Notes under the pieces: model-generated
Databases searched by the model: none
Seen by the model: the letters and a program-made list of their open reading frames with translations, nothing else
What the model was told of the DNA's origin: nothing
Position numbers and translations under genes: made by a program
From: Cristatella mucedo
Lineage: Eukaryota > Bryozoa > Phylactolaemata > Cristatellidae
Length of the DNA stretch: 64,000 nucleotides
Direction of reading: 5' to 3'
NCBI GenBank assembly: GCA_009760855.2
Contig: WPIO01000011.1
Location: forward strand, 3,070,001-3,134,000
Shown here: positions 1 through 10,349 of the stretch, piece by piece
How the letters are laid out: each line of letters starts with the position of its first letter
How positions within the stretch are numbered: the stretch's first letter is position 1

Positions 1-124
1 AATAGGTGTGTTTTTAGGTTCCTTTTAAATGTGGTCAGGTCGGGGGATGTCGTGATGCAAGTCGGGAGTGAGTTCCAGGCTTTGGGAGCATACGAACTAA
101 ATGCACGGTCTCCAAAGGATTATT
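1..124 (-). mobile_element. Family A LINE fragment, C-terminal RT region
   Basis: On the minus strand this matches the end of the family A RT polyprotein (the part encoding LKSFGDRAFSSYAPKAWNSLP) as seen at 21241-21380 and 15790-15920. The copy enters from outside the window, so its 3' tail would lie before base 1, and the match stops near 124. The reading frame is damaged. Confidence 0.85.
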
Positions 125-190
125 AAACTGATTGAACGCTAAGGATTCATAAACGGCTCTCAGCTCGAAGTAAGCGACCAGGCTACTTCT

Positions 191-275
191 TAATAATAAT
201 AATAATACATTTTTATTGTGCCCTCAGAGAACTAAATTTATTTGTAGGCTCTTTACATTTGCTGCAAAGGAAGAG
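191..275 (-). mobile_element. Family A 3' tail fragment
   Basis: A TAATAATAATAATA run is followed by TGCCCTCAGAGAACT and TTTACATTTGCTGCAAAG, which is the reverse complement of the family A 3' end. No coding sequence is attached. Its orientation and order show that it is a different insertion from the fragment at 1-124. Confidence 0.85.
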
Positions 276-985
276 GCACTGCTTGCACGGCTGCCACTAT
301 CTGAGATGCACGCAACATTCGGGAAAGATCGAGAAAAATCGGGAAAGATCCGGCCACGCCAGATCTTCGCGTGTGAGAGCTACTACTGCTGCTGCTGCTG
401 CTGCTGGAGCTCACGGAAATCTAGTAGAATTACGGGGTGGGGGAGCGGTGCACTACAGACTGGCTAACGGACTGGCGCAAGGCGCAAAGAAATGCCCGAT
501 ATTGCAGTAGATACGGCGGGCCGCTGCTGCCGCTTGCACTCTTGCACGCTTGGCTCGCATGCAAGCTTAGCGCCTTCGCCTTCGCCTTCACCTTCGCTCA
601 CTAGCCTGCAGACCGTCACCCGAGTAGAGCCGGTGTAACAGGCCCGAGTATTCGCCGCCCAGAGCATACCCGGGGTCAAAAGGCCTGGGCCATTTTATAC
701 CTGCGGGCTAAAACGGCCGACTTTATATCGGGGGGGGGGGGGAGGTAGGTGTGTGCAATAGGCTAGGCCAAACCAAATACTCCTCCCGGCCAGAATACAC
801 CCCGTTCGAAAGATGACGCAGAGCACGAAATTGTTTGACTGTAAATAACTGTTTTGATCGTTGTTGATCGTCGTTCAGTCCGCAAAAAGTAGCACCACGT
901 TAATCGAGAATGTATGCATGTTAGAAAATGCAAACCGTAATCCTGACAATGTCGCTCGGAAGAAGTGACTTAATTGTTAATAACT
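276..985. other. No gene recognised; short (CTG)n and poly-G
   Basis: This stretch is moderately GC-rich. It contains a short CTG run near 385-405, a GCCTTC repeat near 572-597 and a G12 run near 730. Short open frames on both strands have simple-sequence composition and match nothing I recognise. Confidence 0.5.
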
Positions 986-988
986 TCC

Positions 989-1190
989 TCAATCCTCCTC
1001 CTCCTCCTCCTCGGCGTTTAATCCTCCTCTCGTTACGGTAATCCCATTCTGCCACAGGGTCGCTCCAACGTCGCGGTCAGACTGTCTTTCGAGGTTTCGC
1101 TGGCAGGCATCAGCCATGAAACGTCGGTCAAGGTCGTCCCGCAGGCGCTCGATTGGATTTACATCCGGCAATTGGCACGTTCAATCGCTA
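989..1190 (-). pseudogene. Tc1/mariner transposase C-terminal fragment
   Basis: The minus-strand frame contains LPDVNPIERLRDDLDRRF. This resembles the conserved block around the last catalytic acid of Tc1/mariner DDE transposases (usually SPDLNPIEHLWD). The following residues (CQRNLERQ, ATLWQNGIT) fit the usual C-terminal layout with W and I/IP positions. Only about 60 residues are left. A stop codon lies just upstream and the frame then runs into a CTC repeat at about 993-1011. No terminal inverted repeat is visible, so the element is a short fossil. Confidence 0.6.
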
Positions 1191-1199
1191 TCGCGTCAA

Positions 1200-1685
1200 C
1201 CGCACGTCAACCGCCGATCGTGTGAGAAAACCTCTTTAATTGTCTTTGCCGTCTTTGCTTAATGTCATTGCCATGCCGGTAGACACAGCCAAACCTTATA
1301 AGTTCGCTGGCGCAGCGCGTGACTCTGACGTCAGGGACGAGCTGCTGACGTACGTTTCGTCGTCCATTAATGCCTGTTGTGCGTCGCAGCTCGCCAGCAA
1401 CTGAAATTAACTTTCCCTTATTTGGCGGCAATAAAAAAATAAAATAGAAAATCGAAGAATAGTAGGACGAAGCCACTCACCTCCCCTCGTTTAATTAATT
1501 TTAAATGTACGCTCTCTGTGCACTGGCTGCACAGGGTCAGACATAAAATGATCCGGTCTCTGCGGAGAGGTTTTCTTTGCGATAGCGGCACGCTTTCGTA
1601 GTCGCTCGCCGCCACAGAAAAAGTAGCCGGAAGTGAAGGCCAGTCTGAAGAGAACCCGCCGAAATGAGTGGCCAAGAGAATATAC
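1200..1685. other. No gene recognised
   Basis: Mixed-composition sequence without a recognisable repeat or protein. A single ETS-like GCCGGAAGTG site lies at about 1627-1636. Confidence 0.4.
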
Positions 1686-1832
1686 ATTTCATTTGTATAG
1701 CGCCTTAAGAGAACTTGATCACTTTTCAGGCGCTTCACATATGCCTCGGGGCTCGAGCCCACGATCTCAGCCAGACCTCGGTCGGGGCGAGCACCTTAAC
1801 CGCTGGACCAAACCAGCTCGGCAAAAATAACT
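1686..1832 (-). mobile_element. SINE-1 copy: tRNA-like head plus family A-like tail
   Basis: Read on the minus strand, it begins GAGCTGGTTTGGTCCAGCGG (A-box-like) and about 45 nt later has GTGGGCTCGAGCCCC (B-box-like), the two internal promoters of a tRNA-derived SINE. After the head comes ATGTGAAGCGCCTG, then AAGTTCTCTTAAGGCGCTAT, which is the family A LINE 3' tail pattern. A second, nearly collinear copy is at 37558-37705. It does not fold as a functional tRNA gene as written. Confidence 0.8.
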
Positions 1833-1834
1833 TC

Positions 1835-2410
1835 TGTAACTTTGCTATCAGTGTCGAAGGTCGGGTAAATTAAGTCCTAATGCCTCAATGAACTTCCTCG
1901 CTGACCAGCGAAATGCCTTTGTATAGAAAGTAAAATAATCGTGATGGTGGCAGGCTGCTTTCAGTGTAAATCTTCGAGTGGTTATATCCCCAGAGAGATC
2001 GTTGATTACCTTGCAATTTCAATGCGCTTTGGTTTTATACCTTGGATTGAACGTGTGAGATAGAATGGCATCTAATATGTCCTATTTTCTCTTATTTTGT
2101 CTAACATATAGGGTAATACGAGTGTATTGGCGACGACAATATTTTATTATTCTATGTCCAGAGGGCTCTTATATTGTTAATAACCGTTTTTAGAGGTTCG
2201 TGAACAGGTTTTCTATGCTCTGACTACGAAATTATTCGATTTATAAATAAAAAGAATCTTACTTCGCAAAAATGTACTTATCGCGGTAGAGTCTGGAGCT
2301 GATTAACCGCAACAAACGAGGGACGGCTGTACAGCCATTGGTAACAAAATTTAAAGGCTTTTGGTATCTAAAATCGTGGTCTTAATGTCCCGGTAAAAGC
2401 ACTCACCTCG
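1835..2410. other. No gene recognised; AT-rich
   Basis: AT-rich unassigned DNA between a SINE-1 copy and the 16-bp satellite. No supported open frame or repeat family was seen. Confidence 0.4.
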
Positions 2411-2414
2411 CTCG

Positions 2415-2558
2415 TCGGATTAAGCTCCCATCGGATTAAGCTCACATCGGATTAAGCTCCCCTCGGATTAAGCTCACATCGGATCAAGCTCCCATAGGAT
2501 TAAGCTCACATCGGATCAAGCTCCCCCCGGATTAAGCTCCCCACGGATTAAGCTCCCG
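2415..2558. repeat. 16-bp tandem repeat, nine units
   Basis: Nine consecutive 16-nt units follow the pattern TCGGATTAAGCTCNCN. In units 1 to 7 the last four bases alternate between CCCA/CCCC and CACA, giving a 32-bp higher-order unit. Units 8 and 9 end CCCC and CCCG. Units 5 and 7 share GGATCAAG instead of GGATTAAG. Confidence 0.95.
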
Positions 2559-2739
2559 AGCTGTCAATGCTCTCATTGAACATGTCAAGATGATCACCAA
2601 GGACATTAACTTTCTTAGCAACCTATTTTGGCATAGTTCTCTTTTGAGAGCCTGAACGTGCCGCTCGTAGTTTTCAGCTTTCGTGAGACTCAGCCCAGAA
2701 ACGATTACAAAGAACCTGTATATATAATATGAACGATTA

Positions 2740-3108
2740 CAAAGAACCTGTTCTTGGCCGCTTTCTCCGTCCGGCTTTGTCACTTAGCCAGTGCAAAGCG
2801 TCACTCTATGACGGCGTCTACTCTCCCGCTGCCGACGGCAGTGCGTCTTTCTCGGAATTCCTTCCAGCTGCCACTTCCATGGTGCCTCGACTTCATCGAC
2901 TGCTGCCGACCTTCTGACTGCGCTTCCCACTTTCTCTTCTCTGCTGCGTGAACTGATGCACGCTGCTGGCTACCGCCAGCGTGCCAAAAGCCGCTGAGGC
3001 GAAGGAGTTCGCTTTAGCAAACTCACCCGCGTCACAGCTCATAGTGGCTTTCCGGAGTTGCAGACGGAAATGCATTGCATTACATTACACTAAATCTTCT
3101 GTACCTGG
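2740..3108 (+). mobile_element. Family B LINE 3' end, strongly decayed
   Basis: The order of motifs CTGCTGCGTGAACTGATG, GCTGGCTACCGCCAGCGTG, AAAAGCCGCTGAGGCG, CAAACTCACCCGCGT, GGAGTTGCAGACGGA and a tail of GCATTGCATTACATTAC matches the 3' end of family B (compare 25840-25985 and 58520-58672). Coding potential is lost. Divergence suggests an old insertion. Confidence 0.7.
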
Positions 3109-3422
3109 GGTTTAATAAAGATGCAAGCTTTGACCTGTACCTCCGACACCTGATGTGTACCGACATGGTGGATTCCGTGGACTCGACAGCTTCTGCATCG
3201 TAATCTAGAGCCGTGACGAATCGCGCGGCTCTAGGCCTAACTTGATACGCAATGATGGGGTCAGTACTTTTCGGTGCTCGACCAATCGCTACTACTTGAT
3301 GCAGTGGTTCCCTACAGATAACTCGGTGCTAAGCTGTTGCCGTCCTTTGTCACTAGTGCGCCTTAGTATGCCGGCTGTCCAGTGGGCATAGATAATAAGG
3401 AGACTTCGTGAAACAACAACAG

Positions 3423-3580
3423 CAGCAATAATAGTAGTAATGATAATAATGCACTTGATATAGCGCCCGCCCTCAGAAAACTCAATCTCTTTCCAGGCAC
3501 TTTAAATTTGCTGCAAAGGAAGCACGATCGAATGGTTAGTGGTCGCAGGCTCAATAAACAACAAGAATAACGTGGTTACA
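3423..3580 (-). mobile_element. Family A 3' end
   Basis: AATAATGCACTTGATATAGC, the interrupted GCGCCC...CTCAGAAAACT and TTTAAATTTGCTGCAAAGG are followed by the family A 3' UTR (AAGCACGATCGAATGGTTAG). It is a 5'-truncated minus-strand copy without RT coding sequence. Confidence 0.8.
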
Positions 3581-3901
3581 AGCTTGGAGGACCGTCTGGA
3601 ATGACATCTGCTCACACATCTTCCAGATATAATAATGGCGACCAGAGTGGGATTCGGATAATATGCCGCGTAGAGTACGGCAGCATCCGGTCTGAGAACT
3701 TAGCCGGCATATGTGTAGCACACGTAATCAGACTACGTTCAAATCACTCAAATCGTGTGCCAGGAGAGGAAAATCAGAGGGGACTTCCAAAGAAATGCTA
3801 TGCTTATCAGCATCCCCGGATAACGACAACTCAATTAATAGGATGGAGGTAGCTCGACGCAAACCGGCCGACCTCCCACTACGTAATACGGTTGGACTTA
3901 C

Positions 3902-4174
3902 AGTTGCAGGACTTTTCCGACTCCTGCTACTACGCCGCCTGATACTTGCTACATCGCCGGCGGATATTCCTGCAAAGGCAGCATCTACAGAACCTTTGAT
4001 GCACAGTTCATTCACAGCGAAAGTTTTTGGCTTCATTTGAGGTGTCAAGGCCACAAGGGCTTGTGGTGAAGGCACAAGAGCGGCCGCAGCAGGGGGTGGC
4101 GGCAATGGCGCTGCAAGCAGGAGCAGCCGGAAGTGACGGCTTAGAAGCGGCGCCAGTCCAGGATTGGCGGCCAT
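3902..4174 (-). CDS. Candidate first coding exon, unknown protein
   Basis: I do not recognise this protein. The minus-strand frame opens with ATGG near 4174 and reads a leucine/proline/alanine-rich N-terminus of about 45 residues. It continues as MKPKTFAVNELCIKGSV, then a basic stretch, RRRSSRSRKSPAT. Directly after that is a consensus splice donor, ACT|GTAAGT, at about 3901-3896. The frame stays open past the donor to 3728, so an unspliced reading is possible. It lies in the CpG island at about 4.08-4.57 kb, as expected for a first exon. An ETS-like TCACTTCCGGC site falls inside the N-terminal coding part, so transcription may begin downstream and translation at the internal MKPK methionine (near 4036). 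The leucine-rich start could also be a signal or transit sequence. No downstream exon was identified. Confidence 0.35.
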
Positions 4175-4570
4175 CGAGCAAGCGTCGCTGCGGTCTTAAG
4201 GCGGTGGCGGGGGGGGGGGATCGACGAGGCAGAGGCCGTCTGCTTGGCAACGCCGGCCAGGGAGACCCCGCCATCCCTCGCCGGCGACCGCGAGGCTTTG
4301 ATCTGCAGCTGCGGCGGCCGGCGAGAGAGAGCGAGACCGGCGCTCGCGATGGCGCCCGCGTGTGAGGCGAGTGACAGCAGTGACAGCTCGCGATCCGTCC
4401 GCGGAGGTGATGGCGAGCGAAGCGCCCGCGTGGATTGTTCGGTGACCACGGGGCGACGCGATGACGTGAAAGTGTACGACGCTAGGACGGCGGCCCAGCA
4501 GGCCTTCGCGGTGAAGAGAGGAGGCACGTGGCTAAACTGCAAGCAACGGCATTGGGGACGCCCCGGCGGC
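4080..4570. promoter_or_regulatory. CpG island
   Basis: A GC-rich, CpG-dense block with sharp edges to AT-rich DNA. It holds GCGGTGGCGGGGGGGG, GGCGGCCGGCGAGAGAGAGC and an ETS-like GCCGGAAGTGACGG site near 4127-4140. Open frames exist on both strands (for example the plus frame 4244-4648), but most look like GC-driven shadows. It probably contains a transcription start. Confidence 0.55.
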
Positions 4571-4644
4571 GGCGCCTCGAATCAGGCGCAATATGTAACC
4601 AGTCACTCGCCAGAGTCCGTGCTCTCTGACGTCAAACCTGCCAC

Positions 4645-4822
4645 TTAACACACTTGCATGCTGACCCTGTGCATGTCACCCCTAACCGTGTTATTCATGC
4701 TGTTTATCAAGCATAATGACACTCACCGTTCGGTCGTGTTTCCTTTGCAGGAAATGTAAAGCGCCCAGAAAGAGATTGAGTTCTCTGAGGGCGCTTTATC
4801 AAGTGTATTATTATTACTATTG
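4645..4822 (+). mobile_element. Family A 3' end
   Basis: TTGCATGCTGACCCTGTGCA and the following 3' UTR lead into AAGCGCCCAGAAAGAGATTG, TTCTCTGAGGGCGCTTTATC and (ATT)n. It is collinear with 16010-16181 and 21460-21648. The copy is 5'-truncated just beyond the coding region and sits directly after the CpG island. Confidence 0.9.
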
Positions 4823-4824
4823 TA

Positions 4825-6840
4825 AACCTTCCTCAAGCACGCCCGTCACGCAGCCTGCATCCCAGTGAGCACTTTCTGCTTGAGCTATACGCGATGCTGA
4901 TGTACTGCTTTGCCAGCTGCTTGCAATTGCGTGCCGTATTGTGCCGCGCCATTTGGTTGCGTGACCTTTGCTACCTTTTACGTTTTGGCTGCATTGCCTC
5001 GCTTGATATGTGAGCTGCGGGTCTGTTTTTCACACTTGTCACTGCTTAGGCTGGTTTATGGTCATTTGCTTTGAGCTGCTGCGCTTTGATCTGGGCTACT
5101 TCTCGTGGTATCAGCTTATGGCATGGCCCTGTTGTGGTTTATTGGCGGTCACTTTGCTGTTGCTAGTGGTACATGGATTGGAAAAGTAGGTCCAAAGGCT
5201 GAGAGCAATGAACCGCCGTCTGGAGTGCGACCCTGTTTTCGCTGGCCGCAGGAGCTCGCGGGCTCAAACTTTCGAGGAGAGAGACATTAATTAGAGGCAT
5301 GAACAGTCTAGACAGAAGCTTACTGACGATGATATTTGCAAACGAGACTGGTGCTCAATCCTCTCTCCATCGGCTGGAAGGTTGCTGGGCCCGCTGGGCA
5401 AACGTCTCACTTTCCTTTTCCACCGGACTTCTGCCGGAGAACAGCGAACCCATTCAGGTACTTTCACACTCTTCAGTGCCAAGGCTCTTTCACAGAGGCC
5501 AATGGCTCCTACGCGGCTTCCAGCGATTAGCATTGACATTCATAGTGATAGCATGACATTCATAGTGTCTATTCGATGTTCTAGCTTTGGCGACTGCTCA
5601 CATAGATTCAAAAACATAATTGCATCGTGTAGAAGTTTCCAACAACCTCACAGTCGTAGTCGCCGTTCTTCAAGACGTTCATCAATATCGTGACAGTGCT
5701 GTAGGGAAGCCTCTTGGAGGTGAACTGGGTGAATCGTGAGGGGGAGGAGCGATCGCAGATTTCCCCTTACGAAGCAGCACAGCACAGCAAGGCTTCCTAG
5801 AGAATCCTGGATATAAACCGTTTATGAATAGACGGTTTTCATGTGAGTTGCAGGCAATTTGTATAACCTCAAATGGACCAACGGCCCCATTGTTGCAGAA
5901 GAACAGCCCATCTTTCTGTCTAAAGAAGCTGGAAGTTAGTTGGGCCCTCATTCTCTCGTCTGTTAGTTTAAACTGTTAGTTTAAGCTGTAAAATATCTGT
6001 CAGTTTAAACTTTGGTCCGACCAGTTCCGCTGCTTAGGTTCCAGAAACTCAGCATTGAACTTAGCAAGACCACGTGGTGTCTGATCGGAGTGCTGAGGTT
6101 TTTCTGGTTGGTCGAGCGTGGCTTTTTTTTTTTTTTTTGTAGGTGCATTTGCGAAATTGGAACCAGGAGGATCTGCAATATTTCTCTCGTTGTCTGACTT
6201 GCTTCTCTTATCCGAAGATGGCTGCTCCCTGCCGGGGGAGCTCAGGTGGGTCAGAGCTTGCGCACTGCGGCGGCAGTTCTGCGGCGGTGGCTGAAGGAAT
6301 AGGAATGTGTAGACACATACATGACGGCAGGTGCGATCTTATCGGATTGCCGTTTGGAGGGCTTCGCTAGGAAGAAGAAGCAATTGTTTGAGTTATTATT
6401 TGATTGCAGCAAAGTTATTGTGCTAGCTAGCCAACAGCAGCATGGCTCCCTTCTCTCCCCTTCTCTAGAGATATCCATTACAAATATCGTGAGAGAAAAT
6501 AGGTAAAAAATAATGATGCCTCAACATATGAACTAATAATGCGTTGGGGAGAATTTAGGTCTTGCACTCGCGTAATTTTTCACCTCACCTTCAAGAGTTC
6601 TCTTGCAGTTTTCGCATATTTATCAAGGTGCCAGGGGCTTGTACTGACCTTCCACAGGCATCCCAAAGAATGCTTGCCAAAGACAGTCGCGGCGAAGTTT
6701 GTTTTGCAGGCATCTTACATCTTAGCATATTCTTTCGCGAACTATTTTTTGCTCCTGTCTCTATAAATTGTCTGTACATAAATGCGAAGTTCAGTTGCTG
6801 GTTGCAAGTAGCCCCTTAACCCGATATCAAGCAAGTATAA
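4825..6840. other. No gene recognised
   Basis: About 2 kb without a recognised gene or repeat. Visible items are a T17 run at about 6123-6139, a 17-nt direct repeat TTGACATTCATAGTG/ATGACATTCATAGTG at about 5533-5570, and a YY1-like CCGAAGATGGCTGCTCC at about 6212-6228. Short frames on both strands show no domain I can name. Confidence 0.4.
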
Positions 6841-6845
6841 ATGTA

Positions 6846-6880
6846 ACTCATTTGTTTAGCGCCCTAAGAAAACTGAATGG
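6846..6880 (-). mobile_element. Short SINE-1/family A tail fragment
   Basis: ACTCATTTGTTTAGCGCCCT and AAGAAAACTGAAT repeat the tail seen at 37566-37600 in a SINE-1 copy. Only about 35 bp remain, so which family it came from cannot be decided. Confidence 0.5.
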
Positions 6881-6977
6881 CTGTTCACTAATTACTTGCA
6901 CAGCAATAACATTTACTGAAATGTTTGTTCGTGTCATTTATATAGGGCACTTGCAACATTTATATATATATATATAT

Positions 6978-7080
6978 CCTGTTCCTGAACCGGGAGGTCC
7001 GGGTAGCACGCTCGACCTCGGCAGGACAGGGCACCGCCGGCTAATGTATATATACTAGTTGAAACAAGTTCTCGATAATA
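6978..7080 (+). mobile_element. Family C LINE 3' end, short copy
   Basis: CTGTTCCTGAACCGGGAGG to GCCGGCTAATGTATATATAC matches, in the opposite strand, the end of the family C reading frame at 10384-10455. The translation LFLNREVRVARSTSAGQG then stop parallels LFLDREARVARSTPARHG. The two copies also share the short 3' UTR (TATATATACTAGTT, TTCTCG then TAATATA) and then both enter a TA/CA microsatellite. This is a 5'-truncated copy of about 100 bp. Confidence 0.8.
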
Positions 7081-7081
7081 T

Positions 7082-7082
<1 letters not shown>

Positions 7083-7137
<55 letters not shown>

Positions 7138-7145
7138 GTATATAA
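7083..7145. repeat. (CA)n-(TA)n microsatellite
   Basis: About 19 CA units followed by about 9 TA units. It directly follows the family C 3' UTR, so it probably grew from that element's tail. Confidence 0.95.
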
Positions 7146-7483
7146 TTCTGCATAGTGTTCTGTCCGCCAAACCATGGCTCATTAGGGTAGCGACACAAGG
7201 CATACTATAGGTGTGAGCCTGACGTCCTCTAAGTACTAACAACAAAAGGAAAGAATTTTGAAATAGCACTGTCAAGACCGCCGCAGCAGCCATGTCTTTG
7301 TGGAAATAGAGCTATTTTCTATTTATTTCAAGCGTAAAGAGTTAAAAAATACTTTTAGCTAATTGGAAAAAATTGAAATGCATTATCTGGTGTATAATTA
7401 AATCTCGCGCAGCTCATAGGACTTAGCTTGTAGCGGCCATTTTACAGTGGACTTCTGCTCAAAATCACCAGCCGCGCTCAGAT

Positions 7484-7600
7484 TTAATATTAATACTACT
7501 AATAACAGTATATTTGTATAGCGCCCTCAGAGAACTAGGCTCTATACATATATAGTAAAGAAAGTGTGGTCAAATGATCAATTCAATTCAAGAAATAGTC
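7484..7600 (-). mobile_element. Family A 3' tail, decayed
   Basis: TATTTGTATAGCGCCCTCAG and AGAACTAGGCTC, then a poorly conserved GCTGCAAAG-equivalent. AT-rich remnants of the (ATT)n tail lie on the low-coordinate side. Confidence 0.65.
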
Positions 7601-8065
7601 AATGGAATTTGGACATTTAGACGCTGTCCTTTCAGGAAAGGGGACATTTCGAAACGGCTGGCCGCTCGACGTACCTTTTAACTACCACCTTTCGTTTGAA
7701 TACATTTTTGTTCTCAACTTTATTTGAAGGTACCACCATCAAGCCACCACCAAATGTGGTCACTTCCGGCGACTGCATCCAGTGCCGGAAGCAGCCATAC
7801 AGGCTTGGAATTGGAGGGTGAATGCAAATCCGCTGTGCGGGACTTCGGATTGAGATCGAGAGCAAAGTATGGCGGCGGAGGCGGAGTCGGCCAATTTGCT
7901 TGGGGTCAGAATCGGATCGCAGAAGCGTCGAAGCCTTCGCTGAACTTTCAATTACTACTCCACCTCACTGAGCACCGTCATCTCACGGAGAACTTCCGGT
8001 GGTTCGGCTGGGTCTCAGTGACTGCACGTATCTTCTTCGTGGCAGCGGCTGTACGTGGTTGCAGT
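7600..8065. other. No gene recognised; ETS-like sites
   Basis: Rising GC content with TCACTTCCGGCGACTG at about 7759-7774, GCCGGAAGC near 7784 and GAACTTCCGGTGG near 7989. This could be a small promoter region, but no exon is supported. Confidence 0.35.
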
Positions 8066-8069
8066 GGCT

Positions 8070-8136
8070 CCTGGCTCCTCCTGCTCCTCCTGCTCCTCCT
8101 GCTCCTCCTCCTTCTCCTGCTCCTCCTGCTCCTCCT

Positions 8137-8206
<70 letters not shown>

Positions 8207-8314
8207 TTCCTCCTGCTCCTGCTCCTGCTCCTACTCCTGCTCCTGCTCCTCCTCCTCCTTCTCCTCCTCCTCCTCCTGCTCCTCCTGCTCCTCCTGCTCC
8301 TCCTCCTCCTCCTG
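8070..8314. repeat. (CTCCTG)n / (CTC)n / (CTG)n compound microsatellite
   Basis: About 245 bp of CTC and CTG triplets with few interruptions. Every frame translates as a homopolymer (poly-Leu, Pro/Ala or Ser/Cys on plus; Arg/Ser or Glu/Gln-like on minus), so the long frames across it are not evidence of genes. Confidence 0.97.
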
Positions 8315-8599
8315 GTGGCCTTCAAGTGCGGCGAACTCTCTCCAGACTCTTTTTGCAGCATGCAGCTGTTGTTGACGTTCTTATCCGGATGGCGGCAATC
8401 TTTCTGAAACTGAGTGATTACGGTCAAACATAATGCCACTCGGAAATTAAAAACCTGGCCCTCAAATATCTCCTGTAGCATCTGCACGCGATCAAGATGT
8501 CTTCTTATAAACTTACCTAACGCCGGAAGCTCTATCTTTAACGGCCGGAAGCTCCGCCCACTTTCACAGCTGAGTAGAACTTCGAAAATTCGGCGGGCC

Positions 8600-9110
8600 C
8601 GCTTAGAGAAGAATACCACGTCCAAGTTGGTTCATGCGTTTGCGACATCCCGTCTAGACTTTTTTGTTATTTACTGTTAGCTGGTTATCTAGCGCACGCC
8701 CTTAAACACTTTCAGTTGACAGACAGCTCTGCAGCTAGACTTTTCTGTCGTGAATTGCACAATTGCTACATAATAACCTGTTCTTACAGACGGCCTGCGC
8801 TAGCTTCCTATCAAGCCACGTCTCGAATTCAAGGTTCTGTCGCTCACTACCATTTACAGTCCTCCATTTTCCGGATCGTGCCTATCTATGCGAATTACTT
8901 TCCAATCAGGCTTTACTCCGCACTACCCGCTCTGCTGACCCCATTTGTTCAGCTACGCCTCTAATCAAGCTCGTCTGCTTCGGAGACATAGGCCTCTCGT
9001 TCGTGAATTTTCAAAGCCCGAAACGCAGTTTTGACTGAGGGCATCACATCCCCAACTTGGCGATATTTAAAAAGAAGCCCAAAGCATACTTGCTAGTTAC
9101 AGCATTTTCT
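8600..9110 (+). mobile_element. Family A-like LINE remnant, RT C-terminal half
   Basis: Scattered blocks match the family A C-terminal region: ACCACGTCCAAGTTGGTTCA, TCTGCAGCTAGACTTTTCTG, TCAAGGTTCTGTCGCTCACT and TTTAAAAAGAAGCCC. Many indels and stops show old decay. It may be a divergent subfamily, because the 3' tail is not recognisable. Confidence 0.65.
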
Positions 9111-9549
9111 AGGTCTCCTACGCGAACTGTCCTATGTGTGCTACCGCATGCAGACGCAGCGAGCAGTTTTTTCTTTCCAGCTGACACGTTTCATTTTCTG
9201 TACACATGTGTGAATTATGATTATGAATTATTATTATGCATTATTATAAATTATTTACCGTCCACCGATTGCTGATCGCGCGAATGGTGAAGACCGGCTG
9301 AAGATCTTGCTAGAAAGTTCTTGTCGTAATTAAGAGTTAGAAATTCTATTTCAACTTATCTGCTTTCAATTATCAATGAACTAATCAATGACCTATGACC
9401 TATAAGACTGAAGGCTGCTCTGCTTATTCCAGTTTTCCCGGCAGCAATTGGCAGTGACTGGAGGCCAGATCTTTTGGGGCAGGCACGTCTCACGTGTCAA
9501 GTCATAGCTGACTCCCTGTGCTCTACACTGGGTTAGCTCCTACGTCAGT

Positions 9550-10135
9550 TACAGATATAAGAGCGTGGACGCAACTCGCTGTAGACTATCGGGGGAGCCC
9601 TTTAAAGTAGGGGTTAACGTATCCGGTTCGATCATCCGATCACCTTACGTTTCACTGTCTTTACTCTCAGGCTGGCCGATGTCATCGCTAAACACAATCC
9701 CAGGTTTCATCTCTATGCCGATGTCACACAAATATACTCGTCCTTTGATCTTGCTCTAGGTCCGACTCAAATTACCTTACAGCAAGCATCGGACTGATAT
9801 TCCACCGAACCTGACTGTCGCTATGAACTTAAGCCTAACGGCTATACGACCAACCGAAAGTTAATGAGCTATGATCAACGATCAATCATTATATCAATCG
9901 ATTAGAAATCTATCCCGGTGCCAGGCTGTAGTTGGAAACCTCACTCACAGGATTGGTTCATTTATCATCACTCCAGTTACGTCTTCCATAATCGGGGCGT
10001 AATGTTACACAACGAACTGTCTCCACCTCTGCAAATTGACTCAACCTTAAAGTCAGCGTAGTTTCAGGTGAGGAATGTTACCAAAATAATCACCTGTTTA
10101 GACAAGGGTAAGACAGCTAAACTAATTACCCCGGT
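9550..10135 (+). mobile_element. Family A-like LINE remnant, RT core
   Basis: Broken frames read fragments such as FHLYADVTQIYSSFDLALG (the RT active-site region with YADD changed to YADV), NLGVMLHNELSPPLQI-like and TKIITCLDKGKTAKLI. They follow the order seen in the family A copy at 15060-15480. Heavily mutated; order and spacing are the main support. Confidence 0.6.
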
Positions 10136-10235
10136 TTTTAACATGGCGCTCGTAAGCTGTAGCGTCGGTCTTTTGTCGAGGGCATTATGAAGTTTATATT
10201 GGTACGCATGCATACATACACTCTACATGTATACA

Positions 10236-10349
<114 letters not shown>

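Noticed and set aside
2415-2558. CRISPR array
   Set aside because: Units are contiguous without unique spacers.
7724-8407. 227-residue plus frame with long poly-leucine, and 215-residue Arg/Ser-rich minus frame
   Set aside because: Both are translations of the CTCCTG/CTC microsatellite; no other support.
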